A DNA stretch of 64,000 bases from Ensifer adhaerens (GCF_000697965.2 NZ_CP015882.1:1339001-1403000), one strand, 5' to 3'. Positions 54,258 through 63,192 are shown, counted from the stretch's first letter. Program-made: numbers and translations. Notes: a model not told the origin generated them from the letters alone.

Positions 54258-55355
54258 ATGTTCAGCCGCACCATAAGATCCCTCGGCGTCGAGCGCCCTG
54301 GCAAAATGTACTTCCTGGAATATGAGGAAGAGGCGCCAGCCGACGGTCACGTACAGCTCGACACACTCTTTACCGGGTTTTCGGCCGGGACCGAGTTAAC
54401 GTTCCTCAAAAACACCAACCCCTACTTTCACTCGCGCTTCGACCGCGAGCGGGGGGTTTTCATAGCGAACGAACCTGACCTGTCATATCCCGTTCCCTTT
54501 CTAGGCTACATGGAGGTGGCACGGGTCGCAGACACGAACGCCGCCGGCTACGCAACAAACGATATCGTCGCTGCAACCTACGCCCACAAGACCGGCCATG
54601 TAGCCGACCCGTTTTGCGACCTTCTCGTCCCACTTCCCACCACGATCGATCCGTTGCTTGGCATCTTCGTCGCACAAATGGGCCCGATAGCTGCCAATGG
54701 CATTCTCCATGCCGATGCCGATGCGTTCGGAACGGCACTGCCCTTCCTGGGGTGCGGTGTCATCGGTCGACGCGTATTGGTTATCGGAGCTGGGACCGTA
54801 GGCTTGCTCACAGCGCTCTTTGCCAAGACCCTTGGCGCTTGCCAGGTCCTCGTCGCGGATCCGTCACAGTTCCGCCGAGAAAAGGCAGAGGCGATGGGCA
54901 TTCAGGCAATGTCAGAGGAACACGCCTGGCAACACGTGAAGACGCACTGGCACGACGGCGCTGCAAGCCGCGGAGCCGATATCGTGTTTCAGACCCGGGC
55001 CCATTCGGAAAGCCTTAACGTCGCACTCAAGGCCGTACGACCCCAGGGGAGCGTGATTGACCTGGCATTTTATCAGGGTGGAGCTGACAGGCTGAGATTG
55101 GGTGAGGAGTTTCACCACAATGGCCTTAACATACGCTGCGCGCAGATCAATCGTGTTCCACGCGGTCTTTCATCGCATTGGAGCCAACGCCGGCTTGCGG
55201 GCGAAACAATCGACCTGTTGGCCCGTGAGGGCGAACTGATCAAACAGCACATGATCACCCATGTGATCCCCTTCGAGGATGCTCCGGAGTTTCTTTCGGA
55301 TCTGCTGCAGCGGAGGTTTGAGTTCTTGCAGATCGTCTTCAAGGTGGGGCCATGA
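54258..55355 (+). CDS. Medium-chain (zinc-type) alcohol dehydrogenase-like protein
   Basis: 365-residue MDR-superfamily protein: N-terminal GroES-like fold (TLFTGFSAGTELTFL) and NAD(P) domain (VLVIGAGTVGLLTALFAKTLGA). The usual catalytic zinc Cys and structural zinc Cys cluster are absent, as in the bi-domain oxidoreductases of polysaccharide clusters. There such a domain is fused to a Gfo/Idh domain; here the Gfo/Idh partner is attached to the preceding GT. The start is ATG 54258 (AGGA nine bases up); a GTG at 54252 is less likely. It overlaps the next gene by four bases. Confidence 0.88.
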   Translation: MFSRTIRSLGVERPGKMYFLEYEEEAPADGHVQLDTLFTGFSAGTELTFLKNTNPYFHSRFDRERGVFIANEPDLSYPVPFLGYMEVARVADTNAAGYATNDIVAATYAHKTGHVADPFCDLLVPLPTTIDPLLGIFVAQMGPIAANGILHADADAFGTALPFLGCGVIGRRVLVIGAGTVGLLTALFAKTLGACQVLVADPSQFRREKAEAMGIQAMSEEHAWQHVKTHWHDGAASRGADIVFQTRAHSESLNVALKAVRPQGSVIDLAFYQGGADRLRLGEEFHHNGLNIRCAQINRVPRGLSSHWSQRRLAGETIDLLAREGELIKQHMITHVIPFEDAPEFLSDLLQRRFEFLQIVFKVGP

Positions 55356-57667
55356 CGGGATCATGCCGCCCCAAGACCGTCCTCTTCGTCTTCGGCTGGT
55401 TGGTGGTGGGAGGAGAGGAAACCGAGGTTCGTCTTCTTGCGGCCAATATCGACCGTTCGCGCTACAAAATCGATGTGGTCGCATGTTTGCACAAGGACGG
55501 CATGCCCGCGCAGACGCATCAGCAGCTGCGGGCTTTGGGCATCGAAGTGGACACTGCGCCCTATTCCATGTCGCTCGAAGAGACCGTTGCCTATCTCGCC
55601 GACAAAATTCCTTCTTATGACGTGGTGGTTTCATGTCAGAATGTTGCAGACATTTACCCGGCACTTGAACGGCTGCACATTCGCCCGCCGTTGATCGAGC
55701 ATGGTGGCCTGGTCCTGGAAGCTTTGAGCGGACCGAAACATTTGACCAGTCGCTATGTGGGTGTCTGTCGCTCCATTCGCGACGCCGCCGCGTCTCGAAT
55801 GCCTGGGCGGGAATGTGATGCCCGAGAGATCCCATCTATGGTCGATCTCAAGGAGTTCGAGCCGAGCCGGCGGTCTGCAACGCGCCGGCAACTCGGCATC
55901 TACGACGACACGATCCTGGTCGGGTGGGTAGGGCGTCTTGATGCAAAAAAGAATGTCGAGACCTTCATCGAGGCGGCCGCGATTATTCACGCACAAGATC
56001 ACACCATGCGCTTTGTGATCGTGGGAGGACCAGATGCATTCATGCCCGAGTATGCGCAGCATCTGAAGGCTCTGTGTAGCAAGCTTGGATTGGATGCCGT
56101 CTTGAGCTTCCTGGGTGACCGGGTCGACGTCGCGGACCTGCTTGCAGCGTTCGACGTGTTCGTCTGGCTTTCGCGGGATGAGGGCATGCCCCATGTCATT
56201 TCTGAGGCTGGGGCCGCCTGCCTTCCGGTCATTGCAACGGCCGACAACGGTTCACGACAACAGATCAAACACGGCCTTTCTGGCTATTTTGTCGGACATG
56301 ACGATCCACTAGCAGTGGCAGAGGCCGTCACAATGCTTGCCGGATCGCCGGAGTTGCGCGCCAGCTTCGGTCTACAGTTGCGTTTGCATGTAGAGAAGAC
56401 TTACAGCGTCGAAGCGGTGGTTCCGCAGTGGCAGGCGCTTTTTGACGAAGTCCTTGAGGAAAGGACGCCGTGCGCTCCGACCGGACTGTTCCAGTCTTTC
56501 TTCCAAGGAGGCTTTGAATGTTCCACCCACCGCGTCCGACCAAGGGATGGGGTGGGCCGGGGTCGGCGCCTGGATATGATAGCCTCGATAAAACACGAAC
56601 AATATGCGGAAAATGATTACCGTCAGCTGGCGAGCCATCATATCCGCAGCGTACGGGATGGTTTTCGCTGGCATCTGGTCGAGCAACTGCCCGGAACATA
56701 TGACTGGAGCAGTGTTTTACCGTTAATGCGCGCAGCGCGCACCACCGGAACGCAGGTCATCTGGGATCTTATGCACTACGGCTGGCCCGATGATATCGAT
56801 ATATGGTCGCCTGAATTTGTGAGACGGTTTGCGCGTTTTGCGGGGGCTGCCGCAAAACTCCTGCGAAGCGAAATCGCGGCCCCGCCGTTCTTCGTGCCTG
56901 TCAACGAAATCTCTTTCTTTTCATGGGCGGGTGGAGATGCTGCTTACCTCAACCCTTGGGCAGGGCGCAGGGGCTTTGAGCTCAAGGTGCAGCTTGCGCG
57001 CGCCTCGATCGCGGCGATGGATGCTATTCTTGAGGTCGAGCCTCGGGCCCGATTTGTCCACTGCGAGCCGGCCATCAATGTTTTGGCCGATCCCGAGCGA
57101 CCAGGCGATCGACTTGCTGCTGAAGGCCATCGATTGGCACAATACCAAGCCTGGGACATGATTTCGGGACGCTTGTGGCCCCAGTTGGGAGGCGCGGAAA
57201 AGTATCTCGATATCATCGGCGTCAACTACTACCATAACAACCAGTGGATCCACGGCGGCCCGACGATCGACGTCGAACACCCTCTCTACAAACCATTCCG
57301 CAAAATTCTTGTCGAAACCTACGCTCGATATGGCAGGCCAATGCTGATCGCAGAGACGGGTACTGAAGGCGATCGCCGGTCCGATTGGCTGGCATATGTC
57401 GGCGAAGAAGTCAGGGCTGCCATGATGTGGGGAGTGCCTATAGAGGCAGTATGTCTTTATCCTATTGCCAATCATGCGGGCTGGGATGACGGTCGCCCTT
57501 GCGACAATGGCCTTTTGTCAGCTGAACCAACGCCACCTCTTCGCAATGTTTACAGGCCGTTGGCGGATCAGTTGTTCCATCAGGTCAAAACGATCGAGGC
57601 ATTTCTTCAAGAAATTGCAAACAAACATGATGCTCCGCCCCGGAGTTCGCGTGCTTCACGGATGTAA
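55352..57667 (+). CDS. Glycosyltransferase - glycoside hydrolase fusion
   Basis: 771 residues, two enzymes. Residues ~8-375: GT4 (FGWLVVGGEETEVRLLA, GWVGRLDAKKNVETFIEAA, WLSRDEGMPHVISEAGAACLPVIA). Residues ~381-771: clan-A-type glycoside hydrolase (GGFECSTHR, IRSVRDGFRWHLVE, acid/base Glu519 in PVNEISFFSW, nucleophile Glu668 in LIAETGTEGD), annotated elsewhere as family 1-like beta-glucosidase. The pairing of a synthesising and a cleaving activity suggests trimming or transglycosylation of the product. No signal peptide, so cytoplasmic. Confidence 0.9.
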   Translation: MTGSCRPKTVLFVFGWLVVGGEETEVRLLAANIDRSRYKIDVVACLHKDGMPAQTHQQLRALGIEVDTAPYSMSLEETVAYLADKIPSYDVVVSCQNVADIYPALERLHIRPPLIEHGGLVLEALSGPKHLTSRYVGVCRSIRDAAASRMPGRECDAREIPSMVDLKEFEPSRRSATRRQLGIYDDTILVGWVGRLDAKKNVETFIEAAAIIHAQDHTMRFVIVGGPDAFMPEYAQHLKALCSKLGLDAVLSFLGDRVDVADLLAAFDVFVWLSRDEGMPHVISEAGAACLPVIATADNGSRQQIKHGLSGYFVGHDDPLAVAEAVTMLAGSPELRASFGLQLRLHVEKTYSVEAVVPQWQALFDEVLEERTPCAPTGLFQSFFQGGFECSTHRVRPRDGVGRGRRLDMIASIKHEQYAENDYRQLASHHIRSVRDGFRWHLVEQLPGTYDWSSVLPLMRAARTTGTQVIWDLMHYGWPDDIDIWSPEFVRRFARFAGAAAKLLRSEIAAPPFFVPVNEISFFSWAGGDAAYLNPWAGRRGFELKVQLARASIAAMDAILEVEPRARFVHCEPAINVLADPERPGDRLAAEGHRLAQYQAWDMISGRLWPQLGGAEKYLDIIGVNYYHNNQWIHGGPTIDVEHPLYKPFRKILVETYARYGRPMLIAETGTEGDRRSDWLAYVGEEVRAAMMWGVPIEAVCLYPIANHAGWDDGRPCDNGLLSAEPTPPLRNVYRPLADQLFHQVKTIEAFLQEIANKHDAPPRSSRASRM

Positions 57668-57753
57668 TGGCGCAAAGATGGATAGGTGTTTGGAAAGCAG
57701 GGACCAAATCCCGTCTCGAGACTTTCTGACCAGGGAAAACGGCGGATTGTCAG

Positions 57754-58635
57754 ATGGTGGAGCGCTCTTCGGAAGAACTTGCAGAACGTCGCGCCCGTCG
57801 CGCGCAGCGCCGACAGAGGCAGCGGCTTGCGAATATAGGCCGGGCCGAAAAGATGCATGCGTTGAGATTGGCGCTGGGGACGAATGGAGGCGCGCTCACC
57901 ATTCCGCGGGACCTGTTACACGGCCTCCATATCGGCTGCTCGGGTTGGTACTATTGGCACTGGAAAGGACAGCTTTATCCGGCAGATATTCCTTCGAGCA
58001 AGTGGTTTCCCATCTATGCCCAGCAGTTCCAAACGGTGGAGCTCAATGCGCCCTTTTATTCATGGCCGACGATCGCCGCGGTGAGGAATTGGCTGCGACA
58101 AGCAGGACCGAATTTTGTTTACACGGTCAAAGTCTGTGAGCTCATTACCCACGTCAGGCGCTTCGACGACACCAGCACCTTGGTCAAGGACTTTGGCTAC
58201 ATAGCCGACGTTCTCGGCCCCCAGATGGGCTGCTTTCTGTTTCAATTGCCTCCAAGCGTCCGTTACTCCGCCGAGATGTTGCACACCATACTGGCTCAGC
58301 TTGACCCTTCCCGTCGAAACGTTGTGGAGTTCCGCCACAAGAGTTGGTGGAATGACGACGTCTTCGACGCTTTTGAGAAAAATGGAACTATTTTCTGCTC
58401 CTGCAGTGGCCCTCGGCTGCCCGACGCCCTCGTGAAGACTTGCGATGACATCTATGTGCGGTTTCACGGGCCATATCAATGGTATAGGCACGATTACAGT
58501 GACGCCGAACTGAGGATATGGGCGGAACGCATCCGCCAAAGCGGAGCGAAAACGGTCTGGGCTTACTTCAACAATGATCGTGATGGTCATGCGATCAAGA
58601 ATGCCAAGCGCCTGTCGGAGCTGCTGCTCGAGTAG
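57754..58635 (+). CDS. DUF72 (YecE-like) TIM-barrel protein
   Basis: 293 residues; DUF72 core from ~58 (HIGCSGWYYWHWKGQLYPADIPSSKWFPIYAQQFQTVELNAPFY, VYTVKVCELITHVRRF, VEFRHKSWWNDDVFDAF, VRFHGPYQWYRHDYSD). A basic N-terminal extension of ~55 residues (ERRARRAQRRQRQRLANIGR) is unusual. Function unknown; it closes the glycan operon, 86 bases after the GT-GH fusion. Confidence 0.9.
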   Translation: MVERSSEELAERRARRAQRRQRQRLANIGRAEKMHALRLALGTNGGALTIPRDLLHGLHIGCSGWYYWHWKGQLYPADIPSSKWFPIYAQQFQTVELNAPFYSWPTIAAVRNWLRQAGPNFVYTVKVCELITHVRRFDDTSTLVKDFGYIADVLGPQMGCFLFQLPPSVRYSAEMLHTILAQLDPSRRNVVEFRHKSWWNDDVFDAFEKNGTIFCSCSGPRLPDALVKTCDDIYVRFHGPYQWYRHDYSDAELRIWAERIRQSGAKTVWAYFNNDRDGHAIKNAKRLSELLLE

Positions 58636-59209
58636 ACCCCCTTTGATCAGATTTTGCCTATAGCCCTATCTGGCTTGCCATCTCTATCGGAAACATTGGA
58701 GGGCCGCTGTGCGACCCCCCTTCACGATCTGGGACTATATGGCCTGTATTTTGGGGTCGAGCGGTGAGCTCCACCAGGACCTCCCGCCCGGGGCCTCCGA
58801 CAATTGCCGTTCGTAGCAATGAGGCAGTTGACCGCCCCTGCGGGCATTCACTCAGCGCCTGAGATCGGCGCCGGGAAGGAGCTTGATCAAAGTGGCACGA
58901 CGGAGAAGGCCCACAAAAGAGCGAGGTTCGCAGATGCGCCAGGATCTACTGAGAGGCGCGCCGCGGCGGCTTGCGTTTGCCGGGTATGCGCTAGTGCATC
59001 GGCCTCACGAAGCAGGAGTTTGCGAACTCTCGGACTTGCTCGCAGACCGGCCGCGGAAATCGAAGGGCACAGCTAACCCGACGTTGGGCGGAACCGGCCA
59101 TTCGGCTTCGTGTCGGAGCAACGGCAGGATCCCTAACCACGGTTCACCCTGGACTTGTGCACGCGCTTCCCGGAGGGCGGATGACCTGGGAGATCGCGCA
59201 TTCATAGCG

Positions 59210-59450
59210 ATGAGCGAACGCGATGTGCCGCGGCTTGAGGTTTCGTCGAAGTGCGAACGCCGAGCGCACTGGTGTCGGTGTCACTATAACGGAGCTGAGC
59301 ACGCGCCACAACGTCGGTCGTTGGAGCGTTTCTTGCTGACGGTGCGCACACCCGACCTTCAGAGTGATCGGCTCATTCGGGTCTGCAGATCCCCGCCTCG
59401 GAGAGCGGTGCGCGAACCGACGTGGCTTTACGCGCCTAGTCGGCAGCTTT
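59210..59450 (+). pseudogene. Possible relic of an ISNCY-type transposase
   Basis: IAMSERDVPRLEV, then after a shift LSTRHNVGRW, resembles the start of ISNCY transposases (MSERDLxRIEVL .. LSxRQVxRLL). Frame is lost thereafter. In the remaining gap (58636-59209) nothing was recognised. Weak identification by eye. Confidence 0.3.
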
Positions 59451-60461
59451 GCCGAGTGTGTCAGCAACGTAGGCGCCGCGTTCACCCATCGGGAGGGGTA
59501 TACCGGTGGTGGAGTCGACGACTGTCTGGTGTTCGAGCTCCGCGTTAATCAGAGCACCTATGATGAGGATAACCGTCGAAATCCATACCCACATCATGAA
59601 ACCCACTAGCGCGCCGAGAGCGCCGTAAGTCGCGTTGTAGTTCGCGAAATTCTGCAAATAGAAGGAAAAGAGCCATGAGGCGGCGAGCCACATAAACGTG
59701 CTGAATAGGACACCCCAATTGAGCCACCGTAGCTTCGCCCGCTCGCGGCTCGGCCCGTACCGGTAGATCGAGGCCGTGCCGATAGCGACGAGGAAGAGGA
59801 TCATCGGCCACCGCACCGTCCTCGTCAGGATTTCAGTCCACCGATCGAGCCACAGATACGCCAGCAAGGCGGGAATGACGCCGATTGCCACGATCAGGAC
59901 CACCGCAAAAAGCAACCCGGCGAACGTGAATGCGAGACAAAGCAGCGTCCGGGTGACGAATGTCCTCTTCTCAGTTTCGCCATAGGCGACGTTCATGGCA
60001 TCAAAAAGCGCCGAAATGCCATTGGCAGAACTCCAGAGCGAGATGAACAGGCCGCTGACGAAACCGAAACTAAGCGTTGTCGTCTTCTGGGATGTCAAAG
60101 ATTTCAACTGGTCCGAAATCAAAGCGTAAGACCCGGGTGGCAACAGATCGTCCAGCACGCTCATATGGGTTCCGATGTCGATGGGATCGGCGATGAAGCC
60201 GTAAAAGGACACGAGGGCAGCAAGAGCGGGAAAGAGTGCCAACAGAAGATAGAAACTCACCCCCGCCGCGATCAGGAAAACACGCTCCTCGAACATTTCT
60301 GAAACAACACGCCAAAAGACATCGCGAATGCCTTTCGGCGGTATCTCTTCAGGCGTTGAAGCATTTCGCCCCCTGCCCGGTTCCACGGCTTCCCTTGACT
60401 TCGTCACATCGACCTCTTGCCGCTTAAAAGTTATCGCCTCTGCGATTTCTTCATCCGTCAA
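59436..60461 (-). CDS. YihY/virulence factor BrkB family membrane protein
   Basis: 341 residues with about six membrane spans and family motifs RVFLIAAGVSFYLLLALFPALAALVSFYG, SLWSSANGISALFDAMNVAYGE and YATYGALGALVGFMMWVW (here NYNATYGALG). Hydrophilic ends. The start is TTG at 60461; no in-frame ATG with a good site was found nearby, and a GTG further in is possible. 20 bases behind the lipoprotein gene. Function unclear; not an RNase despite old names. Confidence 0.88.
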   Translation of the reverse strand: MTDEEIAEAITFKRQEVDVTKSREAVEPGRGRNASTPEEIPPKGIRDVFWRVVSEMFEERVFLIAAGVSFYLLLALFPALAALVSFYGFIADPIDIGTHMSVLDDLLPPGSYALISDQLKSLTSQKTTTLSFGFVSGLFISLWSSANGISALFDAMNVAYGETEKRTFVTRTLLCLAFTFAGLLFAVVLIVAIGVIPALLAYLWLDRWTEILTRTVRWPMILFLVAIGTASIYRYGPSRERAKLRWLNWGVLFSTFMWLAASWLFSFYLQNFANYNATYGALGALVGFMMWVWISTVILIIGALINAELEHQTVVDSTTGIPLPMGERGAYVADTLGKAAD

Positions 60462-60481
60462 TCTACGGATGCCAAGCCCCC

Positions 60482-60772
60482 TTAATCGTCATCGAAAAAA
60501 TCAAATGTCTGCCTGCGTCGGGAGACAAGACGAAGAGAGCGATCCGGCTGAATGACATAGATCTCAGAAACGCGCCGACCGAATTGGTCTCGAAACTCGT
60601 GTGGCACGATGCTGCCCACAGGTGCTTTCGTCAGCTTGGTGCGAGGCTGGCCGCGATAGGTGATGCTACCGGGTATCGGTTCTAAGTTTGGCGAGAAGCC
60701 GTAAGTCGCGACGCCGGCGGTGCATCCGCCGAGCGAAACGCTGACAATGACCGCGGCAACTGAATTCCGCAT
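60482..60772 (-). CDS. Small lipoprotein, hypothetical
   Basis: 96 residues with a lipoprotein signal (MRNSVAAVIVSVSLGGC, lipid Cys17) and a basic, then acidic C-terminus (TFDFFDDD). No family was recognised. Probably co-transcribed with the YihY gene. Confidence 0.75.
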   Translation of the reverse strand: MRNSVAAVIVSVSLGGCTAGVATYGFSPNLEPIPGSITYRGQPRTKLTKAPVGSIVPHEFRDQFGRRVSEIYVIQPDRSLRLVSRRRQTFDFFDDD

Positions 60773-60837
60773 CGTCTTTTTCCTTGATCTGGGCAGGCGG
60801 GCATCATCGCTCGACTGGCATTGGCCGCAAATCCGAT

Positions 60838-60863
60838 AAGCGCGCTAAAAGACGGAAAGTTCC
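60838..60863 (-). promoter_or_regulatory. Weak general-stress-type promoter of the lipoprotein/yihY unit
   Basis: Minus strand GGAAC, 19 bases, TT; the base pattern before TT (GC) differs from consensus CG. 66 bases before the start. Confidence 0.35.
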
Positions 60864-61286
60864 AATCGGCCCCGGACAAGTATCCCAAGCCTATGTGATG
60901 GAGTACCTCGCGCGCCGCTTTTTGATTCGTTGATTCCCATAATTGGCTCCTCTCTCAGGCCAAAACCGGCGAGAAGCTTGAACGTTCCGCAGGGCGCTCG
61001 TCGCTTTCGCCCCCAAGCGGACGCTTCCGCGCTTGTCGAGCGTAACTGCTGGAAGGGTCTCATGCCGCCGCTATCCCTCCGTGTGGCTTTCTTCGACCAT
61101 TGACGGGCGAGAATTCGCCAAAAGCGCCGAAGTAAAATTCCCACGTTGCGCCGACGGGAGACACAAATGGACGAAGTCCTGCGGACGTGATGATGGCCAG
61201 AATGGGCGGCGTGACAGGGCGTCGGACGTGTTCCGAATGCTAACCCGTGGGGCCCACGATTTGTTGGGGGAGGCAGACACTCGGTT

Positions 61287-61311
61287 GGAACTATCGGACT
61301 TTGCTAGAGTT
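61287..61311 (+). promoter_or_regulatory. General stress promoter of the dehalogenase-like hydrolase
   Basis: GGAAC, 16 bases, AGTT; 71 bases before the start codon. Otherwise 60773-61286 shows nothing. Confidence 0.55.
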
Positions 61312-61314
61312 TCT

Positions 61315-61329
61315 TCGGTTACTAACCGA
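61315..61329. promoter_or_regulatory. Perfect 15-bp palindrome at the predicted transcript start
   Basis: TCGGTTA-C-TAACCGA lies where transcription from the 61287 promoter should begin, so a repressor (TetR-type) bound here could block it. Confidence 0.5.
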
Positions 61330-61381
61330 TCTGCGGCCCGGATATAATGCAAAACGGCCCCATGGCACTCATGGCACTACC

Positions 61382-62248
61382 ATGTTCGAGGGCTTCAAAC
61401 TTGAAACGATACCTGTAACAGCTGGCCAGCTGCGGGTGCGACATGGCGGAAGCGGTCCGCCTGTTCTATTGCTTCACGGCCACCCCCGGACCCACGTCAC
61501 CTGGTGGAAGGTGGCGGAGCGGCTGGCAGACACCTTTCGGGTTATCTGTCCAGATCTGCCGGGATTTGGTCAATCCTATGTTCCGCAGGATACGCCTGAC
61601 CACTCCGGCTCGTCGAAACGGGCCAAGGCTGCCGCATGCGTCGAGCTGATGGGGGCGCTTGGACATACTCAATTTGCCGTTGTCGGGCATGATCGTGGCG
61701 CCTACACCGCGTTTCGGCTCGCAATGGATCATCCCGACAGCGTCACGCACCTGGTCGTACTCGACGCTGTTCCAATCCTGGAAGCTCTCGAACGAACTGG
61801 TGAGCAGTTTGCGAGAAAATGGTGGCATTGGTTTTTCTTTGCCGTCCCTGATAAGCCGGAACGCGCAATCCTTGCCGATCCGGATGCGTGGTACGGCGGC
61901 GAAATGGAACCAATGGGTCAGGCTGCCTATGAGGACTTCCGAGCCGCCACCCGCAATCCTTCCGTTGTTCACGGTATGCTTGAAGACTACCGGGCTGGGC
62001 TGGGTGTCGATAGGCAACACGACCTCGCCGATCGGCGGGCCGGCCGGTTGATCGAGTGCCCGATGTTGTGTCTATGGTCCAGGTTGGACGACCTCGCGGA
62101 TCTCTACGATGATGTTCTGGCGGTGTGGACCCCCTGGGCAACGAACCTCGAGGGCCACTCCATCAGTTCAGGCCATCATATGGCTGAGGAAGCACCCGAG
62201 GAATTGTCGAAGGCACTTGCTCGCTTCCTAAGCCAAATCGAAATCTAG
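61382..62248 (+). CDS. Alpha/beta hydrolase, haloacetate-dehalogenase-like
   Basis: 288 residues: VLLLHGHPRTHVTWWKVAERLA oxyanion region, nucleophile Asp in VVGHDRGAYTAFRLAMDHP, LDAVPILEALER, the WHWFFFA helix typical of fluoroacetate dehalogenases, and catalytic His in SGHHMAEEAPEEL. The Asp nucleophile and HDRG motif put it with haloacetate dehalogenases, but the second substrate Arg (HDRGxR in those enzymes) is Tyr, so halo-acid activity is doubtful. No ribosome site before ATG 61382. Confidence 0.85.
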   Translation: MFEGFKLETIPVTAGQLRVRHGGSGPPVLLLHGHPRTHVTWWKVAERLADTFRVICPDLPGFGQSYVPQDTPDHSGSSKRAKAAACVELMGALGHTQFAVVGHDRGAYTAFRLAMDHPDSVTHLVVLDAVPILEALERTGEQFARKWWHWFFFAVPDKPERAILADPDAWYGGEMEPMGQAAYEDFRAATRNPSVVHGMLEDYRAGLGVDRQHDLADRRAGRLIECPMLCLWSRLDDLADLYDDVLAVWTPWATNLEGHSISSGHHMAEEAPEELSKALARFLSQIEI

Positions 62249-62376
62249 TCCTCTTCTGCAGCCTCACACCCGCCAGCCATCCCGCGAAGCGAAGCGGCCG
62301 TTATGTCGATCACCCTCCTCAAACCCCAATCTGGACGAACCGGTGAACAAAGGAGCCGCCAGGCGTTTCGCCGCCG

Positions 62377-62572
62377 GATCGCATGAAGGTAACTGCAAGC
62401 AATTCAAGGGAAAAATCAAGGAAAGTAGGGCAAACTCACCGACGACGATCTTGATCAAGTAAGGGGAAGAACAAGATCAGCTAGAAGTGAAGATTCAGGA
62501 AGCCTTACGGCCTCGAGAAGGATCGCGTCCGGCAAGAACATCGACGACTGGTATGGCCGGCAAACCTGGTGA
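62377..62572 (+). pseudogene. Decayed csbD-family stress gene
   Basis: Family pieces lie in order but in different frames: EGNCKQFKGKIKE, GKLTDDDLDQV, LEVKIQEA, YGLEKDRVRQ and IDDWYGRQTW with stop at 62570. Intact CsbD reads roughly RIEGNWKQFKGKIKE-WGKLTDDDLD-QLEGKIQE-YG-IDDWY. At least three frameshifts and a Trp-to-Cys change are needed, and the start codon is gone. The rest of 62249-62376 holds nothing. Confidence 0.7.
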
Positions 62573-62576
62573 CGTT

Positions 62577-62601
62577 GTCTGCCCGCCTTGGCGGGGCGGA
62601 C
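62577..62601 (+). terminator. Imperfect hairpin behind the csbD relic
   Basis: GTCTGCCCGCC pairs with GGCGGGGCGGAC with one bulge, followed by TATTTTGATTT. Probably the old csbD terminator. Nothing was recognised in 62602-62902. Confidence 0.5.
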
Positions 62602-62902
62602 TATTTTGATTTAGGAGCGGCGGGAACCATTTGGAGCGAAGCTTTCCGCGTCCGGCACCAGATCAGAGGTTGAGGGGGCAGCTTAAAAGACCGCGTGGCA
62701 CGAAGGCGACGTGGGCATTTTGAGACCCTCCGACTCCCTCGAGGGCCTCAAGTTTTTTTGAGGTGGCTGCAGCGCTCGCGCCGCTGGAGTCGAGCGAAAA
62801 GGAAGGGCAACCACTCCAATGCTCCGATATATTGCATCAACACTCCGTCTGGGCATGCAACAGGGCCGGTTTGAAAAGGGAGCCTCCGAATCCGCTCACC
62901 CA

Positions 62903-63157
62903 TCACATCGGGTCATTGCCTTTCATCGCATTCGACATGTGCGTTTTGCATTTGTCGCTGTCGTTTGATGCAAGCGCGTCCTTTGCCATGGCGAGTTCTT
63001 TGTTGGCGTAGTCCTTCTTCATCTCGTCTTTGATGCTCTTTACGTCCTTCTCGAGCTTTGACATGTTCGATTGGTCACACACGATATCCGATAGGGCAAA
63101 TGCGGGAGGCGTCGCTGCAACAAACAGCGCAGCTGCCGTTAACATTGTTTTTAGCAT
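62903..63157 (-). CDS. Small secreted helical protein, hypothetical
   Basis: 84 residues: signal peptide MLKTMLTAAALFVAATPPAFA, then a charged helical segment (MSKLEKDVKSIKDEMKKDYANKELAMAKDAL) with two Cys. GAGGAG lies seven bases before the ATG. No family was recognised. Behind a general-stress-type promoter. Confidence 0.75.
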   Translation of the reverse strand: MLKTMLTAAALFVAATPPAFALSDIVCDQSNMSKLEKDVKSIKDEMKKDYANKELAMAKDALASNDSDKCKTHMSNAMKGNDPM

Positions 63158-63192
63158 CGTGAATCTCCTCTTGATCCAGTAGATGTCGGACG

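Noticed and set aside
56505..56520. Perfect ribosome site AAGGAGG and ATG at the GT-hydrolase junction
   Set aside because: The ATG is out of frame with the hydrolase and its ORF ends after about 32 codons; the hydrolase homology continues in the fusion frame across this point.
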